Shown: positions 46,071 through 55,069 of the stretch, one piece after another
Layout: the number at the start of each line of letters is the position of its first letter
Numbering within the stretch: position 1 is the first letter of the stretch
Assembly: GCA_018436095.1 (NCBI GenBank)
Contig: JAHDMJ010000028.1
Location: forward strand, 1-63,219
Source of the DNA: Clostridia bacterium
GTDB lineage: Bacteria; Bacillota; Peptococcia; DRI-13; UBA5745
Direction: 5' to 3'
DNA length: 63,219 bases
Made by a program: the position numbers and the translations under genes
The notes under the pieces: generated by a model
Seen by the model: the letters and a program-made list of their open reading frames with translations, nothing else
The model's database searches: none
What the model was told of the DNA's origin: nothing

Positions 46071-47189
46071 ATGAAAAAACAAGAGCTAGCTACCCCCGCC
46101 GTCCTTGTGGATCTGGATATTTTAGAAAAAAACATGAAGAAATATCAGGAGCTTTGCAATAAACACGGCAAAGAGCTTTGGCCTATGACAAAAACCCACA
46201 AAAGCACGGAAATCGCCAAAATGCAAAAGGCTTTCGGCGCCACCGGCTTTTTGGGCGGTACTTTAGATGAATGCGAGGCTTTTTGCGATGCCGGCATGGA
46301 AACCATCATGTATGCCTATCCGGCAGCTTCCCAGCCTAACCTTTCCCGGGTCATTGCCCTGGCCCAAAAATGCCATTTCATCATCCGCCTGGACTGCATG
46401 GAAAACGCCCGGGCCATCAGTGAAGCGGCGGCCCAGGCAGGGGTTACCGTCAATTATACGATTATTGTAGACAGCGGTTTACACCGTTTTGGCGTGGCCC
46501 CGGAAAAGGTGGCGGACTTTGCCAATGCCCTGAGGGAGCTGCCAGCCTTGTGCTTCAAGGGGATTTCCGGCCATCCCGGCCATGTCTACGGCGCCCAAAA
46601 CCATAGCGAACTGGCTAAATACGTAGCTGATGAGAAAAACGCCATGGCGGCGGCCGCCGCCGCTTTAAAAGAAGCGGGCTTTGCTTTGGAAATCGTCAGC
46701 AGCGGTTCCACCCCTACCTTTGCCGGCTCCATTGCCGATGAAAACATTAAGATCTATCATCCCGGCAACTACGTATTTCACGACGCCATCCAACTTTCTA
46801 TAGAGGCGGCTGAAGAGGCGGAATGCGCCTTAACCATTTATGCCACTATTATTTCAAAGCCCAGAGAGGATATGTTCATCATTGACGCCGGCTCCAAATG
46901 CTTCGGTCTTGACCAGGGGGCCCACGGCAATAGCAGCATTTCCGGCTTCGGCCGGGTGAAAGGCCATCCCCAGCTATCCCTTGTAGGCTTGTCCGAAGAG
47001 GTAGGCAAGCTTAAAATCCAGGGTGAAACCCAGCTTAAAGTAGGGGACAAAATCGAAATCATCCCCAACCATTCTTGCGTGCCGGCCAATCTCACCTCAT
47101 TTCTTGTAGGCTGCCGGCAGGATAATGTAGAAAAAACCCTGGCGGTAGATATCCGGGAAAACAGCAAAAACCCTGTGCCGGAGAAATAA
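46071..47189 (+). CDS. D-threonine aldolase / D-serine dehydratase-like PLP enzyme
   Basis: The 372-residue protein is a fold-type III PLP enzyme. TPAVLVDLDILEKNM opens the alanine-racemase-like barrel, and the PLP lysine region is MTKTHKSTEIAK (about residues 39-50). SSGSTPTFAG holds the cofactor phosphate. PNHSCVPANLT near residue 345 supplies the His-x-Cys metal site of this class. The family cleaves or dehydrates D-beta-hydroxy amino acids. Which reaction occurs is not decided by sequence. Confidence 0.85.
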   Translation: MKKQELATPAVLVDLDILEKNMKKYQELCNKHGKELWPMTKTHKSTEIAKMQKAFGATGFLGGTLDECEAFCDAGMETIMYAYPAASQPNLSRVIALAQKCHFIIRLDCMENARAISEAAAQAGVTVNYTIIVDSGLHRFGVAPEKVADFANALRELPALCFKGISGHPGHVYGAQNHSELAKYVADEKNAMAAAAAALKEAGFALEIVSSGSTPTFAGSIADENIKIYHPGNYVFHDAIQLSIEAAEEAECALTIYATIISKPREDMFIIDAGSKCFGLDQGAHGNSSISGFGRVKGHPQLSLVGLSEEVGKLKIQGETQLKVGDKIEIIPNHSCVPANLTSFLVGCRQDNVEKTLAVDIRENSKNPVPEK

Positions 47190-47201
47190 CCACAAACAAG
47201 C

Positions 47202-47240
47202 AGGGCTTCGGATCAGCAATGATTCGAGGCCCTATTTTTA
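47202..47240 (+). terminator. Terminator after the D-hydroxy amino acid unit
   Basis: A 13-bp stem (47202-47214 with 47221-47233, two G-U type pairs) is followed by ATTTTTA. It ends the permease-enzyme transcript before the sigma-54 activator gene. Confidence 0.75.
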
Positions 47241-47335
47241 TGGTTTATCTTGTTTATGGTTCCTGATTATGGTACAACTATCTCACAGAAAGCAATAAAC
47301 ACTATGGCAAATTTACTTCTTAGCGGGAGTGGGAT

Positions 47336-49447
47336 ATGACAAAGCAAATTGTAATGGTTACGGAAGGATCTGCTACAGCAGATTTTTACAGCAGTCTGCT
47401 GCTGGATCTGTTTGGCAGCACATTACGGTTGTGGAATTTCAGCACTGAAGAAGGGGTACCTGAGAGCCTGCCCGATGGAGATTTGTATCTGATTGGCGCT
47501 ACTTCCTCCAATATTTTTAGCCATATACTCTCGCTGATTCCCTCCAGTAAAAGTATAGTGCTGATCACGCTGACTTTTCAAAAAAGCCAACTGGAACCTT
47601 TGGGACGAATTCCCCAAGGCACCAGGGCTTTGCTGGTAAACCTCAGCACCAACATGGCCATTGAGACCATCGCCGAGCTGAATCGCCTGGGAGTCACTCA
47701 TATCAACATGATGCCGGCGGCTCCCAATATGCAGGAATTACCTAAGGCTCAACTGGCTATCACACCGGGAGAGCGGCGCTATGTCCCCGAAGGCATCAGC
47801 GAGATTCTGGATATCGGCAGCCGGGTTTTCACCTGCGAAACTCTTACGGAGATTGCTCTCAAGCTGGGCTACAACTGGTTTTTGCGCAGCAAAAAATACC
47901 ACGCTTACCTGGATACGCTGGTGGAGTCCGGGCAAAGCGTAGCTATGCTCCGTTTGGAAAGCCTGCGCATGGAAAACTACCTGGATATGCTGATGGGCGC
48001 CCTGGACATGGGGGTTTTGGGCGTAAATATGAACGGCGAGGTATTTGCCGCCAATGCCATGGCACAGACCATCATCGGCAGAAACCGGGAAGTAATCGGC
48101 AAGAAACTAAAGGAAGCCGCTCCGGAAATTGACGAGGTGCTGGCGGGAGAAGGCAAAGACAAAAAAACTTCCAAGTTAATTATGATTAACGGTTCACCCA
48201 TCACTTTGTCCATGGTGCCTGTTTTCTGGCAAGGGGATCCCGTAGGCTGCTTTGCCCTGCTGCAGCGCTTCACCGACGAGGAAAAACGGCAGCATCAGTT
48301 CCGTTTGCAGCTCTGCCACCGGGGTTACACCTCCAAATATACCTTTGACGATATTGTGGGAAAAAGCCCGGCTATTGTACGGGCTAAAAACGTAGCCCGG
48401 AAGATGGCCCAAACGGACTCTTCTATTTTGTTAACCGGTGAAAGCGGTACCGGCAAAGAGTTATTTGCTCATTCTATTCACTGGGCCTCAGCCCGCCGGG
48501 ATATGTCCTTTGTTGCCATCAATTGTGCCGCCTTACCCGAATCCTTGCTGGAAAGCGAGCTTTTCGGCTATGCCCAGGGGGCTTTTACCGGCGCTAAAAA
48601 AGGCGGTAAGCTGGGGCTTTTTGAATATGCTCATAAGGGCACTCTATTTTTGGATGAAATTGAAGGTATGAGCCAAACCCTTCAGCTCAAGCTGCTGCGG
48701 GTACTGCAAGAAAAAGAAATGATGCGGGTAGGGGATGACCGCATCATCTCCATTGATGTGCGAATCATTGCAGCCTCCAATGAAGATATTCTCAATATGG
48801 TGCACCGGGGCGCCTTTCGCAGGGATCTCTACTATAGGCTTAATACATTGCCCATTAATATTCCGCCTTTGAGAGAGCGGGAGGACGATTTATTTTTAAT
48901 TATGGAAGCGGTGCAACACAAGTTAGGCGCCGGCTTCCGCCTTTCCTCTCAGGCCAGGGAAATATTCCGCAGCTACTGCTGGGATGGCAATGTGCGGGAG
49001 TTGATCAATATTGTGGAATATCTGCGTTTTGCGGACAAAGAGCTGATTGAGGTAGAGGATCTGCCTCAGATTATGCTCGTAAAAAAAACGGTTTCCCCGG
49101 CGGCGGCATTATCAGGTCCGGCATGGGCAGCAACACCGGCAACAGCCTCGGAATCCCCGTTCCGGCAGCCCGGCCAAACAAGTGATGTTTTGGCAGCTCT
49201 GGGACAGGTGGCAAAAGGCAAAGAAGAAGCCTATTCTTTTGTGCTGCAAGTCCTGCTGGCAGCAGCGGCAGGTTTGGGCCGGGGCGCCCTCTGCCAAGCT
49301 GCCCGGGAGCAGGGCATTTATTTAACCGAGCAGGAAATACGGGGTATTTTGGTACATCTCAATGAATTAGGACTAGTCTCAGTCTCCCGGGGCCGGGGAG
49401 GCAGCCGGCTAACAAAAAACGGTGCAGCCATAGCAGCCCGGTTATAA
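47336..49447 (+). CDS. Sigma-54-dependent transcriptional activator with PAS domain
   Basis: This 703-residue enhancer-binding protein has an N-terminal sensory region of unknown type (1-200) and a PAS domain at about 210-310 (LDMGVLGVNMNGEVFAANAM). The AAA+ core has Walker A GESGTGKE (368-375), the sigma-54-contacting GAFTGA (415-420) and FLDEIE (438-443). The C-terminal DNA-binding part is a winged helix (TEQEIRGILVHLNELGLVSV) rather than the usual Fis-type HTH. It has no receiver domain, so it probably senses a metabolite. A -24/-12 promoter lies 200 bp after its stop. Confidence 0.93.
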   Translation: MTKQIVMVTEGSATADFYSSLLLDLFGSTLRLWNFSTEEGVPESLPDGDLYLIGATSSNIFSHILSLIPSSKSIVLITLTFQKSQLEPLGRIPQGTRALLVNLSTNMAIETIAELNRLGVTHINMMPAAPNMQELPKAQLAITPGERRYVPEGISEILDIGSRVFTCETLTEIALKLGYNWFLRSKKYHAYLDTLVESGQSVAMLRLESLRMENYLDMLMGALDMGVLGVNMNGEVFAANAMAQTIIGRNREVIGKKLKEAAPEIDEVLAGEGKDKKTSKLIMINGSPITLSMVPVFWQGDPVGCFALLQRFTDEEKRQHQFRLQLCHRGYTSKYTFDDIVGKSPAIVRAKNVARKMAQTDSSILLTGESGTGKELFAHSIHWASARRDMSFVAINCAALPESLLESELFGYAQGAFTGAKKGGKLGLFEYAHKGTLFLDEIEGMSQTLQLKLLRVLQEKEMMRVGDDRIISIDVRIIAASNEDILNMVHRGAFRRDLYYRLNTLPINIPPLREREDDLFLIMEAVQHKLGAGFRLSSQAREIFRSYCWDGNVRELINIVEYLRFADKELIEVEDLPQIMLVKKTVSPAAALSGPAWAATPATASESPFRQPGQTSDVLAALGQVAKGKEEAYSFVLQVLLAAAAGLGRGALCQAAREQGIYLTEQEIRGILVHLNELGLVSVSRGRGGSRLTKNGAAIAARL

Positions 49448-49475
49448 ATACATTGATAAAACACAATAAAACACA

Positions 49476-49512
49476 AGAGCGGCTTCTTTAAGGGGCCGCT
49501 CTTTATCTTATT
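49476..49512 (+). terminator. Terminator of the sigma-54 activator gene
   Basis: AGAGCGGC/GCCGCTCT forms the stem, followed by TTATCTTATTTT. Confidence 0.75.
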
Positions 49513-49549
49513 TTAGATACAGGAACATGGGATCGCCGAATCAATGGGT

Positions 49550-49592
49550 TAAATAATAGGTTAAAGTTTTTCATTCTTTAACCTATTATTTA
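49550..49592. promoter_or_regulatory. Candidate upstream activator (enhancer) site
   Basis: A perfect 17-bp inverted repeat (TAAATAATAGGTTAAAG, 49550-49566, with 49576-49592) has a 9-bp spacer. It is centred roughly 100 bp upstream of the expected start of the -24/-12 promoter, a normal distance for an enhancer-binding protein. It lacks the GC-rich stem and T-run of a terminator, and a separate terminator precedes it. Confidence 0.6.
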
Positions 49593-49643
49593 TTGGAAGG
49601 CCTTTCAGTAAACAAAAAAACTAAGCAGTCAGGAAAAAGATGG

Positions 49644-49660
49644 TTGGCATGATATTTGCT
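49644..49660 (+). promoter_or_regulatory. Sigma-54 (-24/-12) promoter
   Basis: TTGGCATGATATTTGCT fits the YTGGCACG-N4-TTGCW consensus. The invariant GG (49646-49647) and GC (49658-49659) are exactly ten bases apart. It lies 50 bp upstream of the aminotransferase start and just downstream of the sigma-54 activator gene. Confidence 0.8.
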
Positions 49661-49709
49661 AAATATATAAGGCAATCAGAATATTCAGCCCATAGAAAGA
49701 GGTGGCCCC

Positions 49710-50879
49710 ATGCAATACAATTTTGATATTCAAATTGACCGCAGCCAAAACTATGCCGCTAAGCTGGAGGAATCCCTTCTCAACTTCGGCACGAAGGAGG
49801 TAATCCCGCTGTGGATTGCAGATATGGATTTCCGCACTGCGCAGCCTATTATTGACGCAATCAAAGCCCGGGCGGATCAGGGAATCTTCGGCTATACCTT
49901 CCGCCCCGACGACTATTTTGAGGCAGTCAGGGACTGGCAACGCCGCCGCCACGGCTACAATCCCGATGTGAAGCAAATGGCTTTTGCCCCCGGCGTAGTT
50001 CCATCTATGCGGATATTCCTGAACCTGTTTACGCAACCGGGAGATAAAATCTTAATCCAGCAGCCTGTATACCATCCTTTCGCCGACATTGTGGAAAACA
50101 GCAACCGCACTCTGGTGGTCAGCCCTCTGCGCCGGGATGATTCGGGCGACTATACTATGGATGTGGCTGATTTTGAGCTTAAAGCCAAAGAAGGGGTCAA
50201 ATATTTTATCCTCTGTGCCCCCCACAATCCCGTAGGCCGGGTTTGGAGCAAAGAAGAGTTGAAAGAAATCGGAGATATCTGCCTGCGCTATGGCGTAGGC
50301 ATCCTGTCTGACGAAATCCACAGCGATCTGGTTTTTGGCGGCAATCAGCATACGGTGATGGCCACTGTCTCTCCCGAGATTGCAGCGATTACCTCCACCT
50401 TTATTTCCCCCAGCAAAACCTTTAATCTGGCGGGACTCCAGGCCTCTACTATCATTTTTGATACAGCGGAGCACCGGGAGCACTACCTCAAAACCCTCAA
50501 GGAGATGGATATTGCCCGTAATAATTGCTTTAGTTTGGTAGCCACCATGGCCGCTTACAACGAGGGCGAGGAATGGCTGGAGCAGCTCCTAACCTATGTG
50601 GAAGAAAATATGCAGTTTATCGGTGATTATTGCCGGCAATATCTGCCGCTGATCAAGCCCAATAAGCCTGAGGCCACCTACATGTGTTGGCTGGACATGA
50701 GAGAACTTAAGATGGGAGATGATGCGCTTCAAGAGTTTTTAGTCAAAAAAGCTGGAATAGCCCTCAGTCAAGGCAGCAGCTTTGGTCAGGGCGGTCAAGG
50801 TTTTATGCGCCTGAATGCAGCCTGCCCTAGAAGCACTTTGGAAAAAGCCCTGGAACAGCTACGAGCAGCCCTATCCTAA
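49710..50879 (+). CDS. MalY/PatB-type PLP aminotransferase / C-S lyase
   Basis: This 389-residue fold-type I enzyme is of the MalY/PatB group. WIADMDFRTAQPIIDAIKAR is the group signature near the N-terminus. HNPVGRVWSKEEL and GILSDEIHSDLVF follow, and the PLP lysine lies in ISPSKTFNLAGLQAS. Members carry out cystathionine or cysteine beta-lysis or transamination. It follows the sigma-54 promoter, so I expect it to be switched on by the upstream activator together with the antiporter gene. Confidence 0.9.
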   Translation: MQYNFDIQIDRSQNYAAKLEESLLNFGTKEVIPLWIADMDFRTAQPIIDAIKARADQGIFGYTFRPDDYFEAVRDWQRRRHGYNPDVKQMAFAPGVVPSMRIFLNLFTQPGDKILIQQPVYHPFADIVENSNRTLVVSPLRRDDSGDYTMDVADFELKAKEGVKYFILCAPHNPVGRVWSKEELKEIGDICLRYGVGILSDEIHSDLVFGGNQHTVMATVSPEIAAITSTFISPSKTFNLAGLQASTIIFDTAEHREHYLKTLKEMDIARNNCFSLVATMAAYNEGEEWLEQLLTYVEENMQFIGDYCRQYLPLIKPNKPEATYMCWLDMRELKMGDDALQEFLVKKAGIALSQGSSFGQGGQGFMRLNAACPRSTLEKALEQLRAALS

Positions 50880-50976
50880 GGGCAAATCAGACACAGGCAG
50901 CAGGGCTGCCATGCTGCGCTGCCCCCAGCGCGGCGCCACACTGCCACGCTATTACAACAATTAGGAGGGTATGAAC

Positions 50977-52344
50977 ATGAATCAAGAGAACAATAGCAAG
51001 AAGTATGGTTTTTCTGCATTCATTCCTTTATTTGTTTTCCTGGTGCTCTACATCGGCAGCGGCCTGACCTTTACGGCTCTGGGGTACGAAGGGGCCTTCA
51101 AGCAGTTTCCCAGGCATGTAGCCTTGATCATTGGTTTAGCTTGCGCCCTGTTGATGAGCCCCAAAATGAAGCTGGATAAAAAAATCGATATATTCTGCGG
51201 CAATGCAGGCAACCCCGGCGTTATGCTGATTGGCTTGATCTATCTGCTGGCCGGCGGCTTCCAGGGCGCAGCCAGCGCCATGGGCGGCGTTGACTCCGTC
51301 GTTAATCTGGGCCTGCGTTTCATTCCCGCTTCTCTGTTGATCCCCGGCATTTTCCTGATTTCCTGTTTTATCTCCACAGCCATCGGCACCTCCATGGGTA
51401 CCATTGCAGCCATGGCTCCCATTGCCATCGGCGTAGCTTCCAAGGGTAATTTGAATATGGCAATTGCCTGCTCGGCGGTCATCGGCGGCGCCTACTTTGG
51501 CGACAATCTATCCATTATCTCCGACACCACCATCTCAGCCACCCAAGGCGTAGGTTGTGAGATGAAAGATAAATTTAAAATGAACTTTTTGATCGCCCTG
51601 CCGGCAGCTTTAGTGGCTATGATCATGTATGCCCTCGTCGGCGGCACCGGTGTTATCGAAGGGGATTTGGAATATCATATCGTTCGCATCATCCCCTACT
51701 TTGTAGTGCTGGTAACGGCTCTTATGGGCTTTAACGTGGCCGGTGTTTTGTTCGTCGGCATTGTCATGTGCGGCATCATTGGCCTGGCTACCGGCGTGGT
51801 GGGCTTTTTTGAGTACATTCAAGCCATCGGCAACGGCATGTCAGACATGATGAGCATTACCATCGTAGCCATTTTGATTTCCGGCCTGATCGGCCTGATC
51901 AGGGAATACGGCGGCGTGGAATGGCTGATTAACACCATCACCTCAAAAATCGCCGACCGCAAAGGCGCTGAATACGGCATCTCCCTGCTGTCCGGCCTCT
52001 TGTCTATCGCCCTGGTCAACAACACTATCGCTATTATTATTTCGGCTCCTATTGCCAAAGAGATCGGCGCTACATACCACATCTCTCCCAAGCGGCTGGC
52101 CAGCTTGCTGGATATTTTCGCTTGTGCTTTCCTGGCCCTGTGTCCCCATGACGGCGGTATGCTCATCATGACGGGCCTGACTAACGTATCTCCTATTGAG
52201 GTCTTGAAGTATTCCTTCTATATCTTTGCCCTCATCATCGCTTCGGTAATTACTATTCAACTGGGCTTGCTGCGCACCCCCGAAGAAAAAGAATATGCTG
52301 CCCAGCAAAGTAAGGCTGCCCAAGCCATTGATTCCCACCAATAA
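50977..52344 (+). CDS. NhaC-type Na+/H+ antiporter family transporter
   Basis: The roughly 455-residue protein with 11-12 membrane segments belongs to the NhaC family. IACSAVIGGAYFGDNLSIIS and SALLSIALVNNTIAIII-like regions are typical (here GLLSIALVNNTIAIIIS). ATG 50977 is preferred over 50971 since AGGAGG is eight bases before it. Some NhaC-family proteins exchange organic acids or amino acids. Its place behind a PLP enzyme under a shared sigma-54 promoter makes a substrate/product exchanger plausible, but this is inference. Confidence 0.85.
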   Translation: MNQENNSKKYGFSAFIPLFVFLVLYIGSGLTFTALGYEGAFKQFPRHVALIIGLACALLMSPKMKLDKKIDIFCGNAGNPGVMLIGLIYLLAGGFQGAASAMGGVDSVVNLGLRFIPASLLIPGIFLISCFISTAIGTSMGTIAAMAPIAIGVASKGNLNMAIACSAVIGGAYFGDNLSIISDTTISATQGVGCEMKDKFKMNFLIALPAALVAMIMYALVGGTGVIEGDLEYHIVRIIPYFVVLVTALMGFNVAGVLFVGIVMCGIIGLATGVVGFFEYIQAIGNGMSDMMSITIVAILISGLIGLIREYGGVEWLINTITSKIADRKGAEYGISLLSGLLSIALVNNTIAIIISAPIAKEIGATYHISPKRLASLLDIFACAFLALCPHDGGMLIMTGLTNVSPIEVLKYSFYIFALIIASVITIQLGLLRTPEEKEYAAQQSKAAQAIDSHQ

Positions 52345-52365
52345 TTCTTAAATCATTCCTCCGAT

Positions 52366-53802
52366 CTAATCCCAAACCAGACTCAAGGGCTGGCTATAGA
52401 GAGACCGCAGGCCCAGCCAATGATTAACATAGGGATCACGGTTGCTGCTGTACTCATATCTGCCGGCATAAATAAGACCTGCTTTTTCGTAAATCAGCAA
52501 ATAAGGATTGCCGCCACGCCATTCATTATAAAAGGCTATGGCCAGCCTTTGACCATTATAGTCCATTACCATATCGCCATAGGGCAAATACTTCTCATCG
52601 ACTTGCTGGAGAGCATTGAAATCACCGGACATTTCTATTTTATAGTCCTCGCCGTCTCCGCCCTCTGTAATTAAACAAAAGCTGTAATCATCAAACATCA
52701 CAAAATAAAACGTATCATAAGCATCAAACTTCCAAATTCCGGCATTGACTCTCTGCCGGGGCAGCTCTATTTTTTGGCTCAGATTCATGGTCTGGCTTTC
52801 AATTACCGACAGCATTATCCTGGGTTGTTCCCTGGATTCTCCCCCCGGAGAATCCAGTTCTTTTTTTGTGCCCTTTTCCTCAGTGATCAAAAGCAGATGT
52901 TTCTGATCCCGGGCTGTCAAAAGCCCCAGCCCCCGGTCATCCTTATGCTCAAAGGGATAAGCCAGGTGCATTTCCTTAGGCTTGGGCCGGAAGTCACCGC
53001 TTAAGGCACCCATGTCTCCCAGGTTTTCCAAGGGCAGCAAATGAATGCCGGCCAAATCCGGGGGAAAAACTGTCGGCACAGCTTTTCCTTCATGATAGCC
53101 CTGCAGATCAAGGGTAAAGTAAAAATTATCTTCTATGGCTGCCCCTTTGGCGTTAATATTTATGCTGTGCTCAACATCATTGCAATCCACGTTGATAACG
53201 TTCCCTAATTCGTCCTTAATTATCGTCACTTTGATCTTATGCTTATCCCCTACCGGAATTTTAAAATAATTTCTCAGGTCCTGCAAAACCTCCTGGTTCA
53301 TTTGCAGATGTTTATTCGGGAAAGAAATATCTATGCTCAGGGGGTAATATTCGTAATAGTCTTTAAGAGCCACAACCTCTTCCCGGCTGCCGCCGGCGGG
53401 GGTCCGCTCCGCCACATCCATAATAGGCTTCATAATCATACCGTTTTCTTGTTCCCAGGCTAGATCAAGATTGCCGCTCATGCCAAAATTGGTATTGGTA
53501 TAGATATTAATCCAAAGCTGAGACTGGGGCACCTCATAGCTTTGTCTGACCTGGCTGAAACGGAAATCCACTTTGCTTTTTTCCTCAGTGCCCGGGCGGG
53601 TGACGATATCCCAAAACAAATGATCGTCGCAGGTAATTCTATTGCTCAACGTAAGACCAGCAGCGGCGGCTTTATCTCCCAAAAGTGTCTTTTCCTCAAC
53701 ACTGATCTTATCCTTGGCCTGATCCACCCAATTCCAGCCCCAATAAATGGTCCCTATGGCCAAAACCAGCAAAACCAGGGTTAATCCTAAACTCTTGCGC
53801 AT
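52366..53802 (-). CDS. Membrane-anchored protein of unknown function
   Basis: The 478-residue protein has one N-terminal membrane segment (LGLTLVLLVLAIGTIYWGW) and a large extracellular, beta-rich part (LWINIYTNTNFGMSGNLDLA, YPLSIDISFPNKHLQMNQEV, DTFYFVMFDDYSFCLITEGG). I recognise no family. It lies 11 bp after the ABC ATPase gene and is almost certainly translated with it, so it should serve the same exporter-like system. It is convergent with the antiporter gene. Confidence 0.75.
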   Translation of the reverse strand: MRKSLGLTLVLLVLAIGTIYWGWNWVDQAKDKISVEEKTLLGDKAAAAGLTLSNRITCDDHLFWDIVTRPGTEEKSKVDFRFSQVRQSYEVPQSQLWINIYTNTNFGMSGNLDLAWEQENGMIMKPIMDVAERTPAGGSREEVVALKDYYEYYPLSIDISFPNKHLQMNQEVLQDLRNYFKIPVGDKHKIKVTIIKDELGNVINVDCNDVEHSININAKGAAIEDNFYFTLDLQGYHEGKAVPTVFPPDLAGIHLLPLENLGDMGALSGDFRPKPKEMHLAYPFEHKDDRGLGLLTARDQKHLLLITEEKGTKKELDSPGGESREQPRIMLSVIESQTMNLSQKIELPRQRVNAGIWKFDAYDTFYFVMFDDYSFCLITEGGDGEDYKIEMSGDFNALQQVDEKYLPYGDMVMDYNGQRLAIAFYNEWRGGNPYLLIYEKAGLIYAGRYEYSSNRDPYVNHWLGLRSLYSQPLSLVWD

Positions 53803-53813
53803 ACCAGCTCCTC

Positions 53814-54545
53814 CTATTCCCCGCCGGAAAGCTGAGACAGGGCCTTGCCTACCCGGTCCGCTTTATATTGATAGCTCTCCTTCACATAGCTCATCAGAGT
53901 ATCGCCTTTTTCCTCCAATTCCTGCATCAGCACATCCCCCAAAATTTTGCCTTGGCGCAGCAGTACCGCCCGGCCGATAAACTTTTCCACTTCCTCCAAT
54001 AAATGAGTGGACAGCATCACCGTTTCTCCGGGCTCTAAAATCCCCAGCAGCACCTTGTAGAAATCCTCCCGGTTAAACACGTCATTGCCGGCAAAGGGTT
54101 CATCCATCAAAATGTAATCGGCACCCTGGCATAAAGCCAGAATTACCTCGATCTGGTTTTTCTGTCCTGTGGAAAAATGGCGAATGGCCTTGGTTGCCGG
54201 CAGCTCAAAAAACTCCATCAGCCCATCAAAACGCTTTGCCCGAAAGGCCGGGAAATGAGAAGCATAAAACTCTTTGTGAGCCTTGGCTGTCAGATTAGGA
54301 AAGAAAGAATGCTCGCTGGTAGCAAAGGAGAAGCGGCCGATGTTTTTCCTGGTAATGGCCTGGCCGTCCAGGGTGATCTCCCCTTCATAGCGCAGAAACC
54401 CTAAAACACATTTCATCAATGTGGTTTTGCCGGCGCCGTTTTCCCCAAAAAGACCGACGATTTCTCCTTGGCCCAGACTTAAATCCACACCTTTAAGAGC
54501 CTGCTTGCCTCTATAAGATTTTTTCAGGTTGCTAATGTTCAACAT
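53814..54545 (-). CDS. ABC transporter ATPase (YtrB/CcmA-like)
   Basis: The roughly 243-residue protein has Walker A GLFGENGAGKTTLMK, a signature region HFSTGQKNQIEVILAL (the usual LSGGQ is replaced by FSTGQ), Walker B YILMDEPFAG and a His switch VMLSTHLLEE. ATG 54545 is used because GAGGAG is correctly placed; the open frame upstream overlaps the preceding gene. It works with the two membrane proteins encoded just upstream. Confidence 0.9.
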   Translation of the reverse strand: MLNISNLKKSYRGKQALKGVDLSLGQGEIVGLFGENGAGKTTLMKCVLGFLRYEGEITLDGQAITRKNIGRFSFATSEHSFFPNLTAKAHKEFYASHFPAFRAKRFDGLMEFFELPATKAIRHFSTGQKNQIEVILALCQGADYILMDEPFAGNDVFNREDFYKVLLGILEPGETVMLSTHLLEEVEKFIGRAVLLRQGKILGDVLMQELEEKGDTLMSYVKESYQYKADRVGKALSQLSGGE

Positions 54546-54556
54546 AGTCATACTCC

Positions 54557-55069
54557 TCAATAAGCCGGCGGGATAACCTGCCAAATTTTTTGCCATTGAC
54601 CGGGAGCCAGACAGGCTGCCGGCGTAACAAGAAGGTAAAGGCCGAAATAAAGCAGTAATAAAAGGCCTGCCAAAAGCAGCGCCGCCGCCGCAAACAACAG
54701 GGGCAAGGTCAGACAGCGCCGCCACAGCTCGAAGCGGTCCGGCAGCCGCCTCATTAAGTAAATACTTTTGCTGCCCTGGTAATGGTAAGAATAATGATAA
54801 GCGGCTAATATGATCATACCAAAGACCAATATACCAAAGCCCAAAAGGCTTTTGTCCAAGATCACAGGGAAATCCGGCATGATAGCGCCCTCTATCAGCA
54901 CCTTCCTCATACCTATGCGGCGAAAGAGCCTTTCATAGGCTCCATTGAGGCGGAAAAGAAAGCCCAGACTGTAAAAAAAGCTAAGGCCTGCGCCGATAGC
55001 CAGCCACTTGAATTCCTGCCAATAATCCATACCGGCGGGAATATATTTTTCCACATCAAAATTCTTCAT
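54557..55069 (-). CDS. ABC exporter membrane protein 2
   Basis: The protein is about 170 residues from ATG 55069 (MKNFDVEKYIP), which follows GGGGG and overlaps the previous gene by 14 bp. Three or four hydrophobic helices (WLAIGAGLSFFYSLGFLFRL, LGFGILVFGMIILAAYHYSY, a long C-terminal pair) suggest half of an ABC permease. There is no family-level match I can name; position between two ABC genes defines it. Confidence 0.75.
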   Translation of the reverse strand: MKNFDVEKYIPAGMDYWQEFKWLAIGAGLSFFYSLGFLFRLNGAYERLFRRIGMRKVLIEGAIMPDFPVILDKSLLGFGILVFGMIILAAYHYSYHYQGSKSIYLMRRLPDRFELWRRCLTLPLLFAAAALLLAGLLLLLYFGLYLLVTPAACLAPGQWQKIWQVIPPAY

